Shown: positions 1 through 7,456, numbered from the stretch's first letter. The stretch: 23,194 nt of DNA from Euryarchaeota archaeon UBA433 (GCA_002495535.1 DAFX01000040.1:1-23194), one strand, 5' to 3'. Notes: generated by a model not told the origin, from the sequence alone. Made by a program: numbers and translations.

Positions 1-8
1 TCCACCCA

Positions 9-704
9 TCAAGCATCACCTTTCTTTGGAGCATTTTGTTCAAGAGCAGACAATTCTGCTTCGAATGTTGTTTTGTGGCCAGAGGCCTGTGCTAGGGCAA
101 TCGCTTCACGAGCCCAAGCCGTTCCTTTTGCATCGCCATCGATCCAAACTCTGCCGTTTTCTCCAATGATGATTCGGCTGTCTGCCGCATCTCGGAGTCG
201 TTGAACGGTTGCGTTACCTTCGCCTCGTAGCCTGTCGATGTGGTTGATTGGTAGCGATTCAACTGTGCCTTGGTTAAGGCGTCGCAGTCCAACACCCTTC
301 ATTGTCAAGACCACGTTGTGGCACTCGTCCACTTCTTGGACCCGTGCCAACACGACATCACCGATGCCCATGTGTTGTCGGGCTGCTCCAAACTCGACCT
401 TCCATGGTGCGAGTGACATTGGCAGCAAACCTTGGAATGGTCCGTTGATGTTCATGAACCAGAGGTTGTTTCGAACCTCTGCTACCACGGCAACGATAAG
501 ATCGCCTGATCGTGGCATGTATGCACTGTTGATCGGGTCAACCGAAACAGTGTTGTTGAATTCTTTTGTCCACCCGAGTCGGGTGGCAATGATTGTATCG
601 TTTTGTGCGATTGCACCGCTTCCTACGCGCTTCCCAGCGATTGGCCCGATGGCCATTCCTGGGGTCACGAGGCGCAGCTCGGCGCCGTTTTGACCGTTGG
701 ACAT
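9..704 (-). CDS. rrp4: Exosome RNA-binding subunit Rrp4
   Basis: Archaeal exosome cap subunit of 231 residues. It binds RNA and feeds it into the Rrp41/Rrp42 phosphorolytic ring in the cytoplasm. The N-terminal domain (about 1-60) carries the P-G-x-x-I-G pattern. An S1 domain spans about 66-137 and a KH domain about 145-205, with the diagnostic I-I-I-G-E-N-G-R-V-W stretch (GENG at 181-184). The length fits the family. I chose the ATG at 704 because GGAGAG sits a few bases upstream and homologues start here; the frame is open further up to 758 but that extension has no ribosome site. It follows SBDS and psmA on the same strand, the usual archaeal exosome superoperon order, so rrp41 and rrp42 probably lie beyond the left edge. 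A TTTATC element near 744 could be an internal promoter. Confidence 0.93.
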   Translation of the reverse strand: MSNGQNGAELRLVTPGMAIGPIAGKRVGSGAIAQNDTIIATRLGWTKEFNNTVSVDPINSAYMPRSGDLIVAVVAEVRNNLWFMNINGPFQGLLPMSLAPWKVEFGAARQHMGIGDVVLARVQEVDECHNVVLTMKGVGLRRLNQGTVESLPINHIDRLRGEGNATVQRLRDAADSRIIIGENGRVWIDGDAKGTAWAREAIALAQASGHKTTFEAELSALEQNAPKKGDA

Positions 705-740
705 TTCTTTCTCTCCATTCTGCGCCACCGACCATCCCAT

Positions 741-747
741 GATAAAG
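741..747 (-). promoter_or_regulatory. Possible TATA element for rrp4
   Basis: CTTTATC on the minus strand lies about 40 bases upstream of the rrp4 ATG, in the 91-base gap after SBDS. That spacing would suit an archaeal TATA box followed by a short leader containing the GGAGAG ribosome site. It is a single weak match and rrp4 may simply be read through from psmA. Confidence 0.3.
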
Positions 748-795
748 CCGACCCCCAAACAAACTGTCGATGAGTGAAGGTTTTTGGTGCCGTGA

Positions 796-1482
796 TTAGA
801 GCTCTTTGACTTCAGTATCCGAAGATTGCTTCATCACTTGGCCAATGAGATCGGGTTTCATGCCAGCAGGGCATTCGATGACCGAAGCCCATGAGCCATT
901 TTCCAACCACTGCTCTTTTTGCATGTAGGGTCGTAAAATTCTCGAAACTTTCCCCATGGCTGAACCAGGGACTTTGAAGGCGAGTCGAACCGATTCGAAG
1001 GACAGAGGAATCATTGGTTTCAATCGGTCAATGGCTTCTTTGACCTGGTCTTCTAAACTCTTGAACGGGTCAACCGAATATCTCGATTCTTCAAGTGCCA
1101 ATTCAATACGAGTTTTGGGGTGAGGGCTCTTCGTTTTGGGATCCACTGCCTGAACGTGGATTTGGTGGACGATTTGTTGTCGCATTCGCTCAACCATAGC
1201 CTTGCGTTGAGATGTTGTCAGTTGAATGCTCCCTTTGGAGAGAATTGTAGTCGCGATGGTCCGGATGTCTTGAGTGCCAAAGGTCTTCTCAATGGCGTCT
1301 TCCGTCGGTCGCTCGCCACCTCTTGCATCATGAAAGACCTCATCCATTGCCAAAAAAGCATTGAGATCGATGGCCTCAGGTTCTGCTTTGAACGCCTCGA
1401 CCAGATCTGGATCGACCAAGACTTCGTAGCGCTTACCGCCTTTTTCCATTCGTGCGAGTACGGCGTTGTCTAAACTGACCAT
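796..1482 (-). CDS. SBDS family ribosome maturation protein
   Basis: A 228-residue archaeal homologue of the Shwachman-Bodian-Diamond syndrome protein. In eukaryotes this protein works with the EF-2-like GTPase to release the anti-association factor (eIF6) from the large ribosomal subunit; archaeal SBDS is thought to act similarly. The N-terminal FYSH domain is recognisable: it starts M-V-S-L-D-N-A-V-L-A-R-M-E-K-G-G-K-R-Y-E-V-L-V-D-P. The central helical domain and a C-terminal ferredoxin-like domain ending near the L-I-G-Q-V segment follow. Length is normal for the family. The ATG at 1482 is preceded by GAGGGAG, a strong ribosome site. It sits between psmA (56-base gap) and rrp4 (91-base gap), the conserved superoperon order. 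Confidence 0.94.
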   Translation of the reverse strand: MVSLDNAVLARMEKGGKRYEVLVDPDLVEAFKAEPEAIDLNAFLAMDEVFHDARGGERPTEDAIEKTFGTQDIRTIATTILSKGSIQLTTSQRKAMVERMRQQIVHQIHVQAVDPKTKSPHPKTRIELALEESRYSVDPFKSLEDQVKEAIDRLKPMIPLSFESVRLAFKVPGSAMGKVSRILRPYMQKEQWLENGSWASVIECPAGMKPDLIGQVMKQSSDTEVKEL

Positions 1483-1538
1483 AGGTCTCCCTCAAATCCT
1501 CATAGGCCACTGCGGCCTTTGATGCTGGTGGTAGGTTT

Positions 1539-2261
1539 TCAGTCTTCGAGCGGCTTTAGGCGGTCGATTTGCTTGTTCACTTCGCCACGGTCGAGGACTC
1601 GGTAACCTTCCTTGTCGATCACGGTTACTTCGACAGCCTCACGGTTGAGTTCAGTATCGTTAGCGCTTCGCAGTGCTTCAAGGCCGAGCTTCATTGCTGC
1701 GTTGAGCGTAAGTCCTTCCTTCCAGTTGGATTCAAAGTGCTCAATGACAGTGTTTCGGCCGCTGCCAATTGCACCTGCATGGTAGGATTGGTACGCACCG
1801 CTCGGGTCGGTTTCGTACAGGTGAATTCCATTGTCGTCAACACCGCCGATCAAGAGGGCGGTACCGAAGGGTCGGGAGCCTCCGTACTGAGTGAATGATT
1901 GCTTGAAATCGCAAATCTTCTTGACCAGAACATCGACAGGGACCGTGTCTGCATAGGTGATTCGGTTCACTTGAGATTCAACACGAGCCCGTGCAACGAG
2001 TTGACGTGCGTCTGCTACGAGACCAGAGGTTGCGATACCAATGTGGTTGTCAATCTTGAACATCTTTTCAATTGATTCTGGGATAATGAGCCGGCTCACA
2101 ATTCGCTTATCGCACACAAGGACCACACCGTCTCGGAACTTGAGTCCGGCTGTCGTTGTTCCACGCTTGACCGATTCACGAGCGTACTCCACTTGGAACA
2201 GTCGTCCGTCTGGGCTAAAGGTTGTGATGCCGTGGTCGTATCCTCTTCCGCTTGGTTGCAT
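1539..2261 (-). CDS. psmA: 20S proteasome alpha subunit
   Basis: A 240-residue alpha subunit of the archaeal 20S proteasome. It forms the outer heptameric rings that gate substrate entry and dock the PAN or Cdc48 ATPase. The N-terminal alpha signature is clear (Y-D-H-G-I-T-T-F-S-P-D-G-R-L-F-Q-V-E-Y-A, residues about 8-27), followed by the Ntn-hydrolase fold (G-T-T-T-A-G-L-K, V-V-L-V-C-D-K-R, I-G-I-A-T-S-G-L). As expected for alpha subunits there is no N-terminal catalytic threonine or propeptide. The ATG at 2261 has GAGGGA six bases upstream. It is the first gene of the psmA-SBDS-rrp4 unit and is divergent from dph6 across 176 bases. A possible TATA element and an inverted repeat lie in that gap. 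Confidence 0.96.
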   Translation of the reverse strand: MQPSGRGYDHGITTFSPDGRLFQVEYARESVKRGTTTAGLKFRDGVVLVCDKRIVSRLIIPESIEKMFKIDNHIGIATSGLVADARQLVARARVESQVNRITYADTVPVDVLVKKICDFKQSFTQYGGSRPFGTALLIGGVDDNGIHLYETDPSGAYQSYHAGAIGSGRNTVIEHFESNWKEGLTLNAAMKLGLEALRSANDTELNREAVEVTVIDKEGYRVLDRGEVNKQIDRLKPLED

Positions 2262-2293
2262 TTTAATTCCCTCATCTTTGTCGTTGAATCGAC

Positions 2294-2301
2294 GCTTTAT
2301 G
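2294..2301 (-). promoter_or_regulatory. Possible TATA element for psmA
   Basis: CATAAAGC on the minus strand is centred about 37 bases upstream of the psmA ATG. The distance fits a TATA box at about -26 with a short leader carrying the GAGGGA ribosome site. The match to an archaeal TATA consensus is imperfect, so this is tentative. Confidence 0.35.
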
Positions 2302-2335
2302 AGGATGCGGGTGGATTCAGTTGAACCCGCACCTC
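2301..2335. repeat. Inverted repeat in psmA/dph6 divergent gap
   Basis: Left arm 2301-2312 (GAGGATGCGGGT) and right arm 2325-2335 (ACCCGCACCTC) are complementary over 11 base pairs with a single bulged A, separated by a 12-base loop. It directly abuts the possible psmA TATA element and is flanked on the other side by a run of six A (2336-2341). The position suggests an operator or an upstream structural element. It is not a terminator, because the run after the arms is A on the plus strand and the T run comes before the hairpin on the minus strand. Confidence 0.5.
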
Positions 2336-2437
2336 AAAAAACTGTTCGCTGACAGTCCGAATAGAATGCCACCTCATATGAACCCTCACACGATTCTCCA
2401 CCCCTAACCTCTTGACAACGAGCCGCTTGGGGGAAGC

Positions 2438-3109
2438 GTGCGAGTTGCAGTGTTGTCCTCAGGCGGCAAGGATTCTGCGGCAGCATGGTGGTGGGCCCAA
2501 TGCAAGGGTTGGGAAGTCACGGCTCTTGTAACGGTGAACATCACCGGTGACGATTCATGGATGTTTCAGATCCCAGGTACTCACCTTGTTGAACATCAGG
2601 CCCGACTTGCAGGCGTGCCATGGATTCAGGTTGACACACCAGGTGTACAGGAAGAGGAAATTACCGACCTCGAAAACGCCATCGCCGGTCTGGAAATTGA
2701 TGGAATCGTCAGCGGCGCTCTTCGCTCTGACTATCAAAAATCAAGGCTTGAGCGAATGTCTGAGCGGCTTGGCATCCGAAGTTGGACACCGCTATGGCAT
2801 CAGGACAGTCTCGAACACATGAAGGGGCTTGTCGACCATGGATTCGAAGTGATGCTCACCTCAGTGAGTTGTGAAGGCTTGGATTCAACTTGGATTGGGA
2901 AAGTTCTCACTGCAGATTCACTGCTTGAATTGCAAAAGAAATCTGAACGCTTCAGATTCAATGTCGATGGGGAGGGTGGGGAATACGAAACATTAGTGAT
3001 CGCTGGGCCTCATTTGCCGGGGCGCCTAGATGTGGATGGAACCATCAAATGGGAAGGCAACCGAGGCGAGTTTGAATTCTCAAAGGTCGAAGTTCTGTTC
3101 CGCTCATAG
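2438..3109 (+). CDS. dph6: Diphthine--ammonia ligase (Dph6 family)
   Basis: A 223-residue ATP-dependent amidotransferase-like enzyme. It catalyses the last step of diphthamide formation on the histidine of translation factor EF-2, using ammonia and ATP. The N-terminal PP-loop S-S-G-G-K-D-S lies at residues 7-13. The C-terminal family signature G-E-G-G-E-Y-E-T follows at about residues 182-189, and the length is normal for archaeal members. The start is GTG at 2438; the family begins immediately before the PP-loop strand (R-V-A-V-L-S-S-G-G), and a G-rich stretch just upstream could act as ribosome site. It is divergent from psmA, and its stop overlaps the purB stop by six bases. Confidence 0.9.
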   Translation: MRVAVLSSGGKDSAAAWWWAQCKGWEVTALVTVNITGDDSWMFQIPGTHLVEHQARLAGVPWIQVDTPGVQEEEITDLENAIAGLEIDGIVSGALRSDYQKSRLERMSERLGIRSWTPLWHQDSLEHMKGLVDHGFEVMLTSVSCEGLDSTWIGKVLTADSLLELQKKSERFRFNVDGEGGEYETLVIAGPHLPGRLDVDGTIKWEGNRGEFEFSKVEVLFRS

Positions 3110-4459
3110 TTCCTGAATGGCAGCGCGAGCAAGGGCAACACACTCGTCCACCAGTTCTCCAGATACACCAATGTGATTGGCAGGATCGAACATTGCTTCC
3201 AATTCTTCAGCACTGAATGCTGCAGCAATCGCAGGCGTGCGACTGCAGACATCGATCAATTCTTCTTTGTTAGCGACCGCTGTAAAGGATGCTTCCCGAA
3301 GAATTTCATGGGCTTCATCCCTAGCGATTCCATGTTCCACGAGGTCAATCATGACCTTTTCAGCCATCACCAATCCACGCTGGGCCTTGATGTTCTCGAG
3401 GCAGCGTTCTGCGTCGACCCACATGTTTGTCAACACGTCTCGAGTTTTGGCGATGACATCTTCACAAAGGGCTGAGCCGTGGGAAAGTGTAAACCGTTCA
3501 CTGCTTGAGTTTGCAAGGTCTCGTTCGTGCCAAAGCAGAGCGTTCTCATAGGTTGGAATAATCATAGAGCGAACAATCCTTGCCAATCCGGATGCGTTTT
3601 CGGACTTAATTGGGTTCTTCTTGTGAGCCATGGTGGAAGATCCTACTTGCTTTTCCACATCGAAGCCTTCACCAGCTTCTTGCAATTCAGAGCGCTGGAG
3701 GTTGCGGACTTCTTGGAGGATTTTTTCACAGGTGGCTGCAATATTTGCCAGCCACGAAACGTACTCAATGTAGCGATCCCTTCCGACCACTTGTGTGGTT
3801 GCCAACGGGACGCCGAGGCCCAAATGTGTCAAAATCAGTCGTTGGAGTTCACGAGCATTTTCACCTTGGGCGGCACCAGTGCCTACCGCACCGAGGAATT
3901 TCCCAACGGCAATTCGTGGCGTTGCTTCATCGAGGCGGATCAGTTGACGGCGCAGTTCATCAAGCCAAACCGCGGCCTTGAGGCCAAACGTAATTGGGAC
4001 AGCGGCCTGGCCGTGTGTTCTTCCAAGCATGACGGTGTCACGTTCACGTTCTGCCACATTTGCACACACCTCAATCAGCAAACAGAGTTGCTCACGCAAC
4101 ATCACAATGCTGTCTCTGAGTTGGAGGGCCACGGCAGTATCGACGATGTCGTTTGAAGTGGCGCCAAGGTGGATGCACCAACCTGCTTCTCCAGCAGCCT
4201 CAGCCATCGCCTTGGTGAGGGCCATAATGTCGTGGCGTGTTTCTGCTTCGATTTCCGAGACACGCTCTTTGGTCACCGAAGTTGGATTGGCTATGGAAGC
4301 AACAATGTCGTAATCGGCTTGAGAGACGCGGCCGAGTTGCATGTGGGCCCAAATGAGGGCGCGTTCAACTTCCAGTTGGCGTTCGTGGCGGCCCACTTCG
4401 GACCAGATATGCTTGAACTCTTGGCAACCGTAGCGGTAGTCGAGTGGACAGAAGGACAT
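3104..4459 (-). CDS. purB: Adenylosuccinate lyase
   Basis: A 451-residue enzyme of the fumarase/aspartase superfamily. It cleaves adenylosuccinate to AMP plus fumarate, and SAICAR to AICAR plus fumarate, in purine synthesis. The superfamily signature with the mobile catalytic serine loop is present (G-S-S-T-M-A-H-K-K-N-P, about residues 270-280). So are the G-A-T-S-N-D-I-V-D-T segment near residue 100 and the L-G-R-T-H-G-Q motif with the conserved histidine near 145. Length matches homologues. The ATG at 4459 is the natural start (M-S-F-C-P-L-D-Y-R-Y); only a distant GAGGCGTGA could be a ribosome site. It is the last gene of a minus-strand stretch and converges on dph6 with a six-base overlap. 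Confidence 0.95.
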   Translation of the reverse strand: MSFCPLDYRYGCQEFKHIWSEVGRHERQLEVERALIWAHMQLGRVSQADYDIVASIANPTSVTKERVSEIEAETRHDIMALTKAMAEAAGEAGWCIHLGATSNDIVDTAVALQLRDSIVMLREQLCLLIEVCANVAERERDTVMLGRTHGQAAVPITFGLKAAVWLDELRRQLIRLDEATPRIAVGKFLGAVGTGAAQGENARELQRLILTHLGLGVPLATTQVVGRDRYIEYVSWLANIAATCEKILQEVRNLQRSELQEAGEGFDVEKQVGSSTMAHKKNPIKSENASGLARIVRSMIIPTYENALLWHERDLANSSSERFTLSHGSALCEDVIAKTRDVLTNMWVDAERCLENIKAQRGLVMAEKVMIDLVEHGIARDEAHEILREASFTAVANKEELIDVCSRTPAIAAAFSAEELEAMFDPANHIGVSGELVDECVALARAAIQEL

Positions 4460-4532
4460 GGTACAAGGCTCACGCCTCGATTCATCAACATTGCCGTGCT
4501 CCGCTTACGGGGATTTAACTCGAATCTTCGTA

Positions 4533-4979
4533 TCATTGCGACGGAATCTCGTCGCCAACAGCCGCAAGTGGGCGCATGACTGTTCGGATCAAAATGACGG
4601 CAGCACCAGTTGCGAGGACGAAAAAAACGCCGACATAATTGGAAATATTGTACCACATCATAGCGACGCCGATCAGCGATGCATACGCCATAAGTTGGCA
4701 AAGTGCTGAAGCGGTTTGCAAGCGCTTAAGGTGCCCCTCTGTCAACTGCCCTTCATGTTCAAGGATAAAGGTGTAAATCAGGAAGTAAATGCCTTGGAAT
4801 GGGATTGCAGCTGCGATGATGGTCAGGGCAATTTCACGGACTTGTGAATAATTCCGCTCCTGTTCAATACCTTGGAACAACATGAATGCGGTGTTGGTGC
4901 CCAGCAGTGCTGCCATGATGGTCCATCTCTTGTCCTGAGACGAGGTTCGGCTTTCGACATTGACTGAACCTTCATCCAT
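4533..4979 (-). CDS. Four-helix membrane protein, unknown
   Basis: I do not recognise this 148-residue protein. It begins with a hydrophilic stretch (M-D-E-G-S-V-N-V-E-S) and has four probable membrane helices at about 21-37, 49-72, 86-108 and 112-133, with short charged loops. It ends in a polar tail (A-V-G-D-E-I-P-S-Q). No enzyme motif or cysteine pair is visible. The second helix is preceded by an E-R-N-Y-S-Q-V-R loop and the third by an acidic/basic linker (L-E-H-E-G-Q-L-T-E-G-H-L-K-R). It lies 73 bases upstream of purB on the same strand. I see no clear ribosome site at the ATG, so it may have a leaderless transcript. The coding call rests on a long open frame with coherent helix periodicity. 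Confidence 0.75.
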   Translation of the reverse strand: MDEGSVNVESRTSSQDKRWTIMAALLGTNTAFMLFQGIEQERNYSQVREIALTIIAAAIPFQGIYFLIYTFILEHEGQLTEGHLKRLQTASALCQLMAYASLIGVAMMWYNISNYVGVFFVLATGAAVILIRTVMRPLAAVGDEIPSQ

Positions 4980-5067
4980 GAGGGGTGGAATTGAGGTGAA
5001 GGGTTTGATGTTTCCCGTCGTTATCGAACTTCCAAATGGAGTTTGAGGGGGGTAGCCAGTTCACCGC

Positions 5068-5289
5068 TCAGGCCGATGCGATGAGTTTGATGATCAAACC
5101 GGTCACACCAGCGACGATGAGGAGGAGGAACATCATTGCAAGGGGTCCGTACTGGTTCTTATCAGCAACAGCGGTTCCAAAAAAACCGTCTCGGGAAATA
5201 GCTTCTGCAAAAGAGGAAGCTTCCTCAAATTCGGGCAGCGGCCTTCGTGGGATTCGTTCCCCTTCTCGGACTACGAGTTCGTCGCTCAT
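5068..5289 (-). CDS. Small C-terminally anchored membrane protein, unknown
   Basis: A 73-residue protein starting M-S-D-E-L-V-V-R-E-G. The first 47 residues are polar, with a basic/proline patch (R-I-P-R-R-P-L-P). One membrane helix (about 48-70) runs almost to the C-terminus, the layout of a tail-anchored protein. The frame stays open upstream to 5574, but that extension overlaps the opposite-strand gene at 5376-5966 and reads as non-protein-like sequence, so I chose 5289. No ribosome site is visible, which would fit a leaderless start. The layout resembles archaeal Sec61-beta, but the diagnostic sequence of that family is absent, so I leave it unnamed. It is 88 bases upstream of the four-helix protein on the same strand. 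Confidence 0.6.
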   Translation of the reverse strand: MSDELVVREGERIPRRPLPEFEEASSFAEAISRDGFFGTAVADKNQYGPLAMMFLLLIVAGVTGLIIKLIASA

Positions 5290-5375
5290 GTCTTTGGGTA
5301 AGGCCGGTAGGGCATGAAGGTTGCTCCGAAATGGGACAGCGGAAGTATCTTGCACGGTGGACGTAAGGATGTTGC

Positions 5376-5966
5376 ATGGCTCGTATGCAGTTCCCTCTCG
5401 ATGGTGCCCGAATTCATTTGGCAGTCGAGGGCAGCACTGGTGGAACAACACTCGGCCTTCACATGGCTGCTGATGCCATTGAGCAGGGTGGACGCGTGCT
5501 TTGGGCTTCGCCAGAAATGCCAGACGGAGTTCGGTTTGGCCAACTTTTCGAACACCTATCGCTTGCCGCTTCATCTCGCTACCACGCCATGAATTTGGTC
5601 GGTTCGCTCACTCAGGCAGTTGATGTGTTGATCGAAACTTCCACTGCACTCCCAAGCGTTTCCCTTGTGGTGTTGGACGATTGGTGTGTTGCAAGTGGGA
5701 GGATACCTTCAGGTCGAATCAAAGACGCATGCACTCTAGCAAGTTTACTTGACCCCTCCATCACCCTCTTGCTGATCAGCAAAGCAGGAACTGATGCAAG
5801 CAACAACGCTGAGAGTTTGAACATCAGAGGTGAAGCATCGATGCGCGAGGGTGGGTTCCAAATTTGGTCTCTAAGCCGTGAAAAAGATGGCCCGAAGCGT
5901 GCAGTTCGTATCGAGGGAGATGCGAAAGCTTGCCACATCACCGATGAAGGGTTTGTACGGAATTAA
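5376..5966 (+). CDS. RecA/KaiC-like protein with degenerate P-loop
   Basis: A 196-residue protein with the outline of a RecA-superfamily ATPase core resembling archaeal RadB or KaiC-like proteins. Seen directly: a glycine-rich loop E-G-S-T-G-G-T-T (18-25) where Walker A should be, with threonine in place of the essential lysine; the following amphipathic helix (L-G-L-H-M-A-A-D-A-I); a strand V-L-W-A-S-P-E-M-P (41-49) resembling the KaiC/RadB post-P-loop strand; and a good Walker B strand S-L-V-V-L-D-D (96-102). A final strand I-T-L-L-L-I-S-K fits the sensor position. The lysine loss suggests weak or no ATP hydrolysis. It is divergent from the 73-residue membrane protein (86-base gap) and overlaps the stop of the next minus-strand gene by four bases. 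The family assignment is inferred from motif order only. Confidence 0.7.
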   Translation: MARMQFPLDGARIHLAVEGSTGGTTLGLHMAADAIEQGGRVLWASPEMPDGVRFGQLFEHLSLAASSRYHAMNLVGSLTQAVDVLIETSTALPSVSLVVLDDWCVASGRIPSGRIKDACTLASLLDPSITLLLISKAGTDASNNAESLNIRGEASMREGGFQIWSLSREKDGPKRAVRIEGDAKACHITDEGFVRN

Positions 5967-6256
5967 TCTTCAGTTTCGTCTTCACCGAGCAATTCTGCCA
6001 TTTCTTCGAGGGCGTCTTCATCCGGTTCATCAAATTGCTCTGGATTCTTTGCACCGCCTTCGAGGAGATCTTCGCCAGCGATTTTTGGAGCGTTGTCTTC
6101 GAGCATTTTTGCACGGTTCTCTCCAGCACGCTTGGACACGTACCAAGCCATGGCTACGAACATAATTCCAAAAATAAGGTAAGCAATGGTCCTTGTTGTC
6201 TGTTCATCAGCCATGAACAACTGATTATGGCTCGCAATATAGCCTTGTTGATTCAT
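5963..6256 (-). CDS. Single-helix membrane protein with acidic tail, unknown
   Basis: A 97-residue protein with one membrane helix (about 23-40, A-Y-L-I-F-G-I-M-F-V-A-M-A-W-Y-V). A basic stop-transfer patch (S-K-R-A-G-E-N-R-A-K) follows, and then a strongly acidic cytoplasmic tail rich in D and E. Its ATG (6254-6256) overlaps the tiaS stop as ATGA, the standard arrangement for translational coupling, which is why I chose this start over the internal methionine at 6214 (M-A-D-E-Q-T). I know of no link between this protein and tRNA modification. The shared operon suggests co-expression only. Its stop overlaps that of the RecA-like gene on the other strand. Confidence 0.72.
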   Translation of the reverse strand: MNQQGYIASHNQLFMADEQTTRTIAYLIFGIMFVAMAWYVSKRAGENRAKMLEDNAPKIAGEDLLEGGAKNPEQFDEPDEDALEEMAELLGEDETED

Positions 6257-7452
6257 TGAGGCTCAATTTCCCATTCGATGGGCCGAGCAAGGTGACGCCG
6301 TGAATCCATTGGCGGTTGGACCCAGGGGCCTGAGGATTGATCTGCGGGCGTGACCGTCCATGCATCATCCTGTCGTTTTTTGCACACTGGGCATCTGACG
6401 CCCTGTGCTTGCCCCATTGATTTCATTCTCTTGTTGCACGTGGTACACATTGGGCGATGTTTAGATGAAGCACGTCCAGTGACCCGCATCTTTTCGATGT
6501 GAACCACACCAGATTCCGGTGCTAAGCCCTTGACTTCAATTCGGTCACCTTTTTTCAGTGACTGAGCTAGGAGTTTTACGGGCCCAGATTCTGCAAAAGC
6601 GAACAACTTTGTTTGTTCTGTTTCAATGATGGTGGTGCCACGCCCAAGAATTTTTACCCCACTCACCAGAACTTGAAGGGAACCATCGAGATGGTCATCG
6701 GTGGCTTGGTTGGTGATAAAGACCCTCATTGCAATGACCTCCTCTGTGGCTTTCGCATCAAGAAGGTGCTGTGCAGCACGATGAGCTGCTTCTTGAGATG
6801 TAGCTCTCAGTCCAAACAGGACCGGGCATGTGCCTCTTGGAGAAATTAAACTGCGTTTTGATGTTGGGTCTCGAGTCAAAAACAGATCTTCGGCGTCTGC
6901 AACCTCTGCAATTGCCTCCTGACAAACATCACGTTCTGTGCTAGGCCAGCGATGCTCTTCTCGCCAGGCAATGGCTTCCCAGGTGTGTCGAGTTTGAGGC
7001 CAAAGGACTGCAGCAGTGGCACCAATTTGACCTAAACCGCCCCAACTTTTTGTGGCTGATGGGACTTCCTTCAACTTGACTTGTCTGCTCACGGCTGCAT
7101 GGTAATACTCTGGGTCTTGACAAGCATTGCTAAACCATACCATGCCCGGATCGGTTGGCGATTGCTGTCGCTTTTGTTGGGTGCTTGGTTCCTTTTGGCC
7201 AACAAGTGGTGCCAGATGTTCTTCCCAGTACGAATCCAAAAATTGCAGCAGTTCCACTTCATCATCGGTGGTTAATTCCACGGCAACAGCCGCATTACCT
7301 CGGGTCCGTTGCTGAGCAAAGGGCCACAGGCGTACGAGTCGTACTTGCCCAACAGTGATGTGAGGCGGCAGGTGTGAAATCAATTCGTGAAGACTGAACG
7401 TCGTGCATCCTTGAGTCAAGGTGTCTGTATCATCCAATCCGAGCCAGCCCAT
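6253..7452 (-). CDS. tiaS: tRNA(Ile2) agmatinylcytidine synthetase TiaS
   Basis: A 399-residue enzyme that attaches agmatine to C34 of the CAU anticodon of tRNA-Ile2, using ATP. The modified tRNA then reads AUA as isoleucine, which is essential in archaea. The N-terminus carries the family signature G-L-D-D-T-D-T-x-x-Q-G-C-T-T (residues 5-18). The middle holds the kinase-like domain. An OB-fold segment lies near 300 (V-K-L-L-A-Q-S-L-K-K-G-D-R-I-E-V). A C-terminal zinc ribbon has C336-x2-C339 and C354-x2-C357. Length fits the family. The ribosome site GAGGTGA overlaps the end of the upstream HAD gene (four-base gap), so the two are almost certainly co-translated. The downstream membrane gene starts inside its stop codon. 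Confidence 0.93.
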   Translation of the reverse strand: MGWLGLDDTDTLTQGCTTFSLHELISHLPPHITVGQVRLVRLWPFAQQRTRGNAAVAVELTTDDEVELLQFLDSYWEEHLAPLVGQKEPSTQQKRQQSPTDPGMVWFSNACQDPEYYHAAVSRQVKLKEVPSATKSWGGLGQIGATAAVLWPQTRHTWEAIAWREEHRWPSTERDVCQEAIAEVADAEDLFLTRDPTSKRSLISPRGTCPVLFGLRATSQEAAHRAAQHLLDAKATEEVIAMRVFITNQATDDHLDGSLQVLVSGVKILGRGTTIIETEQTKLFAFAESGPVKLLAQSLKKGDRIEVKGLAPESGVVHIEKMRVTGRASSKHRPMCTTCNKRMKSMGQAQGVRCPVCKKRQDDAWTVTPADQSSGPWVQPPMDSRRHLARPIEWEIEPQ

Positions 7453-7456
7453 GCAT

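Noticed and set aside
238..693. A 151-codon plus-strand open frame opposite rrp4
   Set aside because: It is fully antisense to a well-supported gene and its translation shows no protein-like pattern.
1504..1518. AGGCC/GGCCT inverted repeat between SBDS and psmA
   Set aside because: Only five base pairs with a five-base loop and no T run; too short to call a terminator or operator.
3527..4156. A 209-codon plus-strand open frame opposite purB
   Set aside because: It is entirely antisense to a strongly recognised enzyme, has odd residue use (many C, H, N, Q) and no family motif; it is a shadow of purB codon usage.
4460..4532. Possible tRNA in the gap upstream of purB (a GATTCGAGTT stretch resembling a T-loop)
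   Set aside because: The flanking bases do not form a T stem, acceptor stem or anticodon arm; the gap is probably just leader sequence.
5068..5289. Sec61-beta identity for the 73-residue protein
   Set aside because: Topology fits but the conserved sequence around the membrane helix of archaeal Sec61-beta is not present.
5290..5574. N-terminal extension of the 73-residue membrane protein
   Set aside because: It overlaps the opposite-strand RecA-like gene and reads as compositionally random sequence; the M-S-D-E-L start gives a coherent tail-anchored protein.
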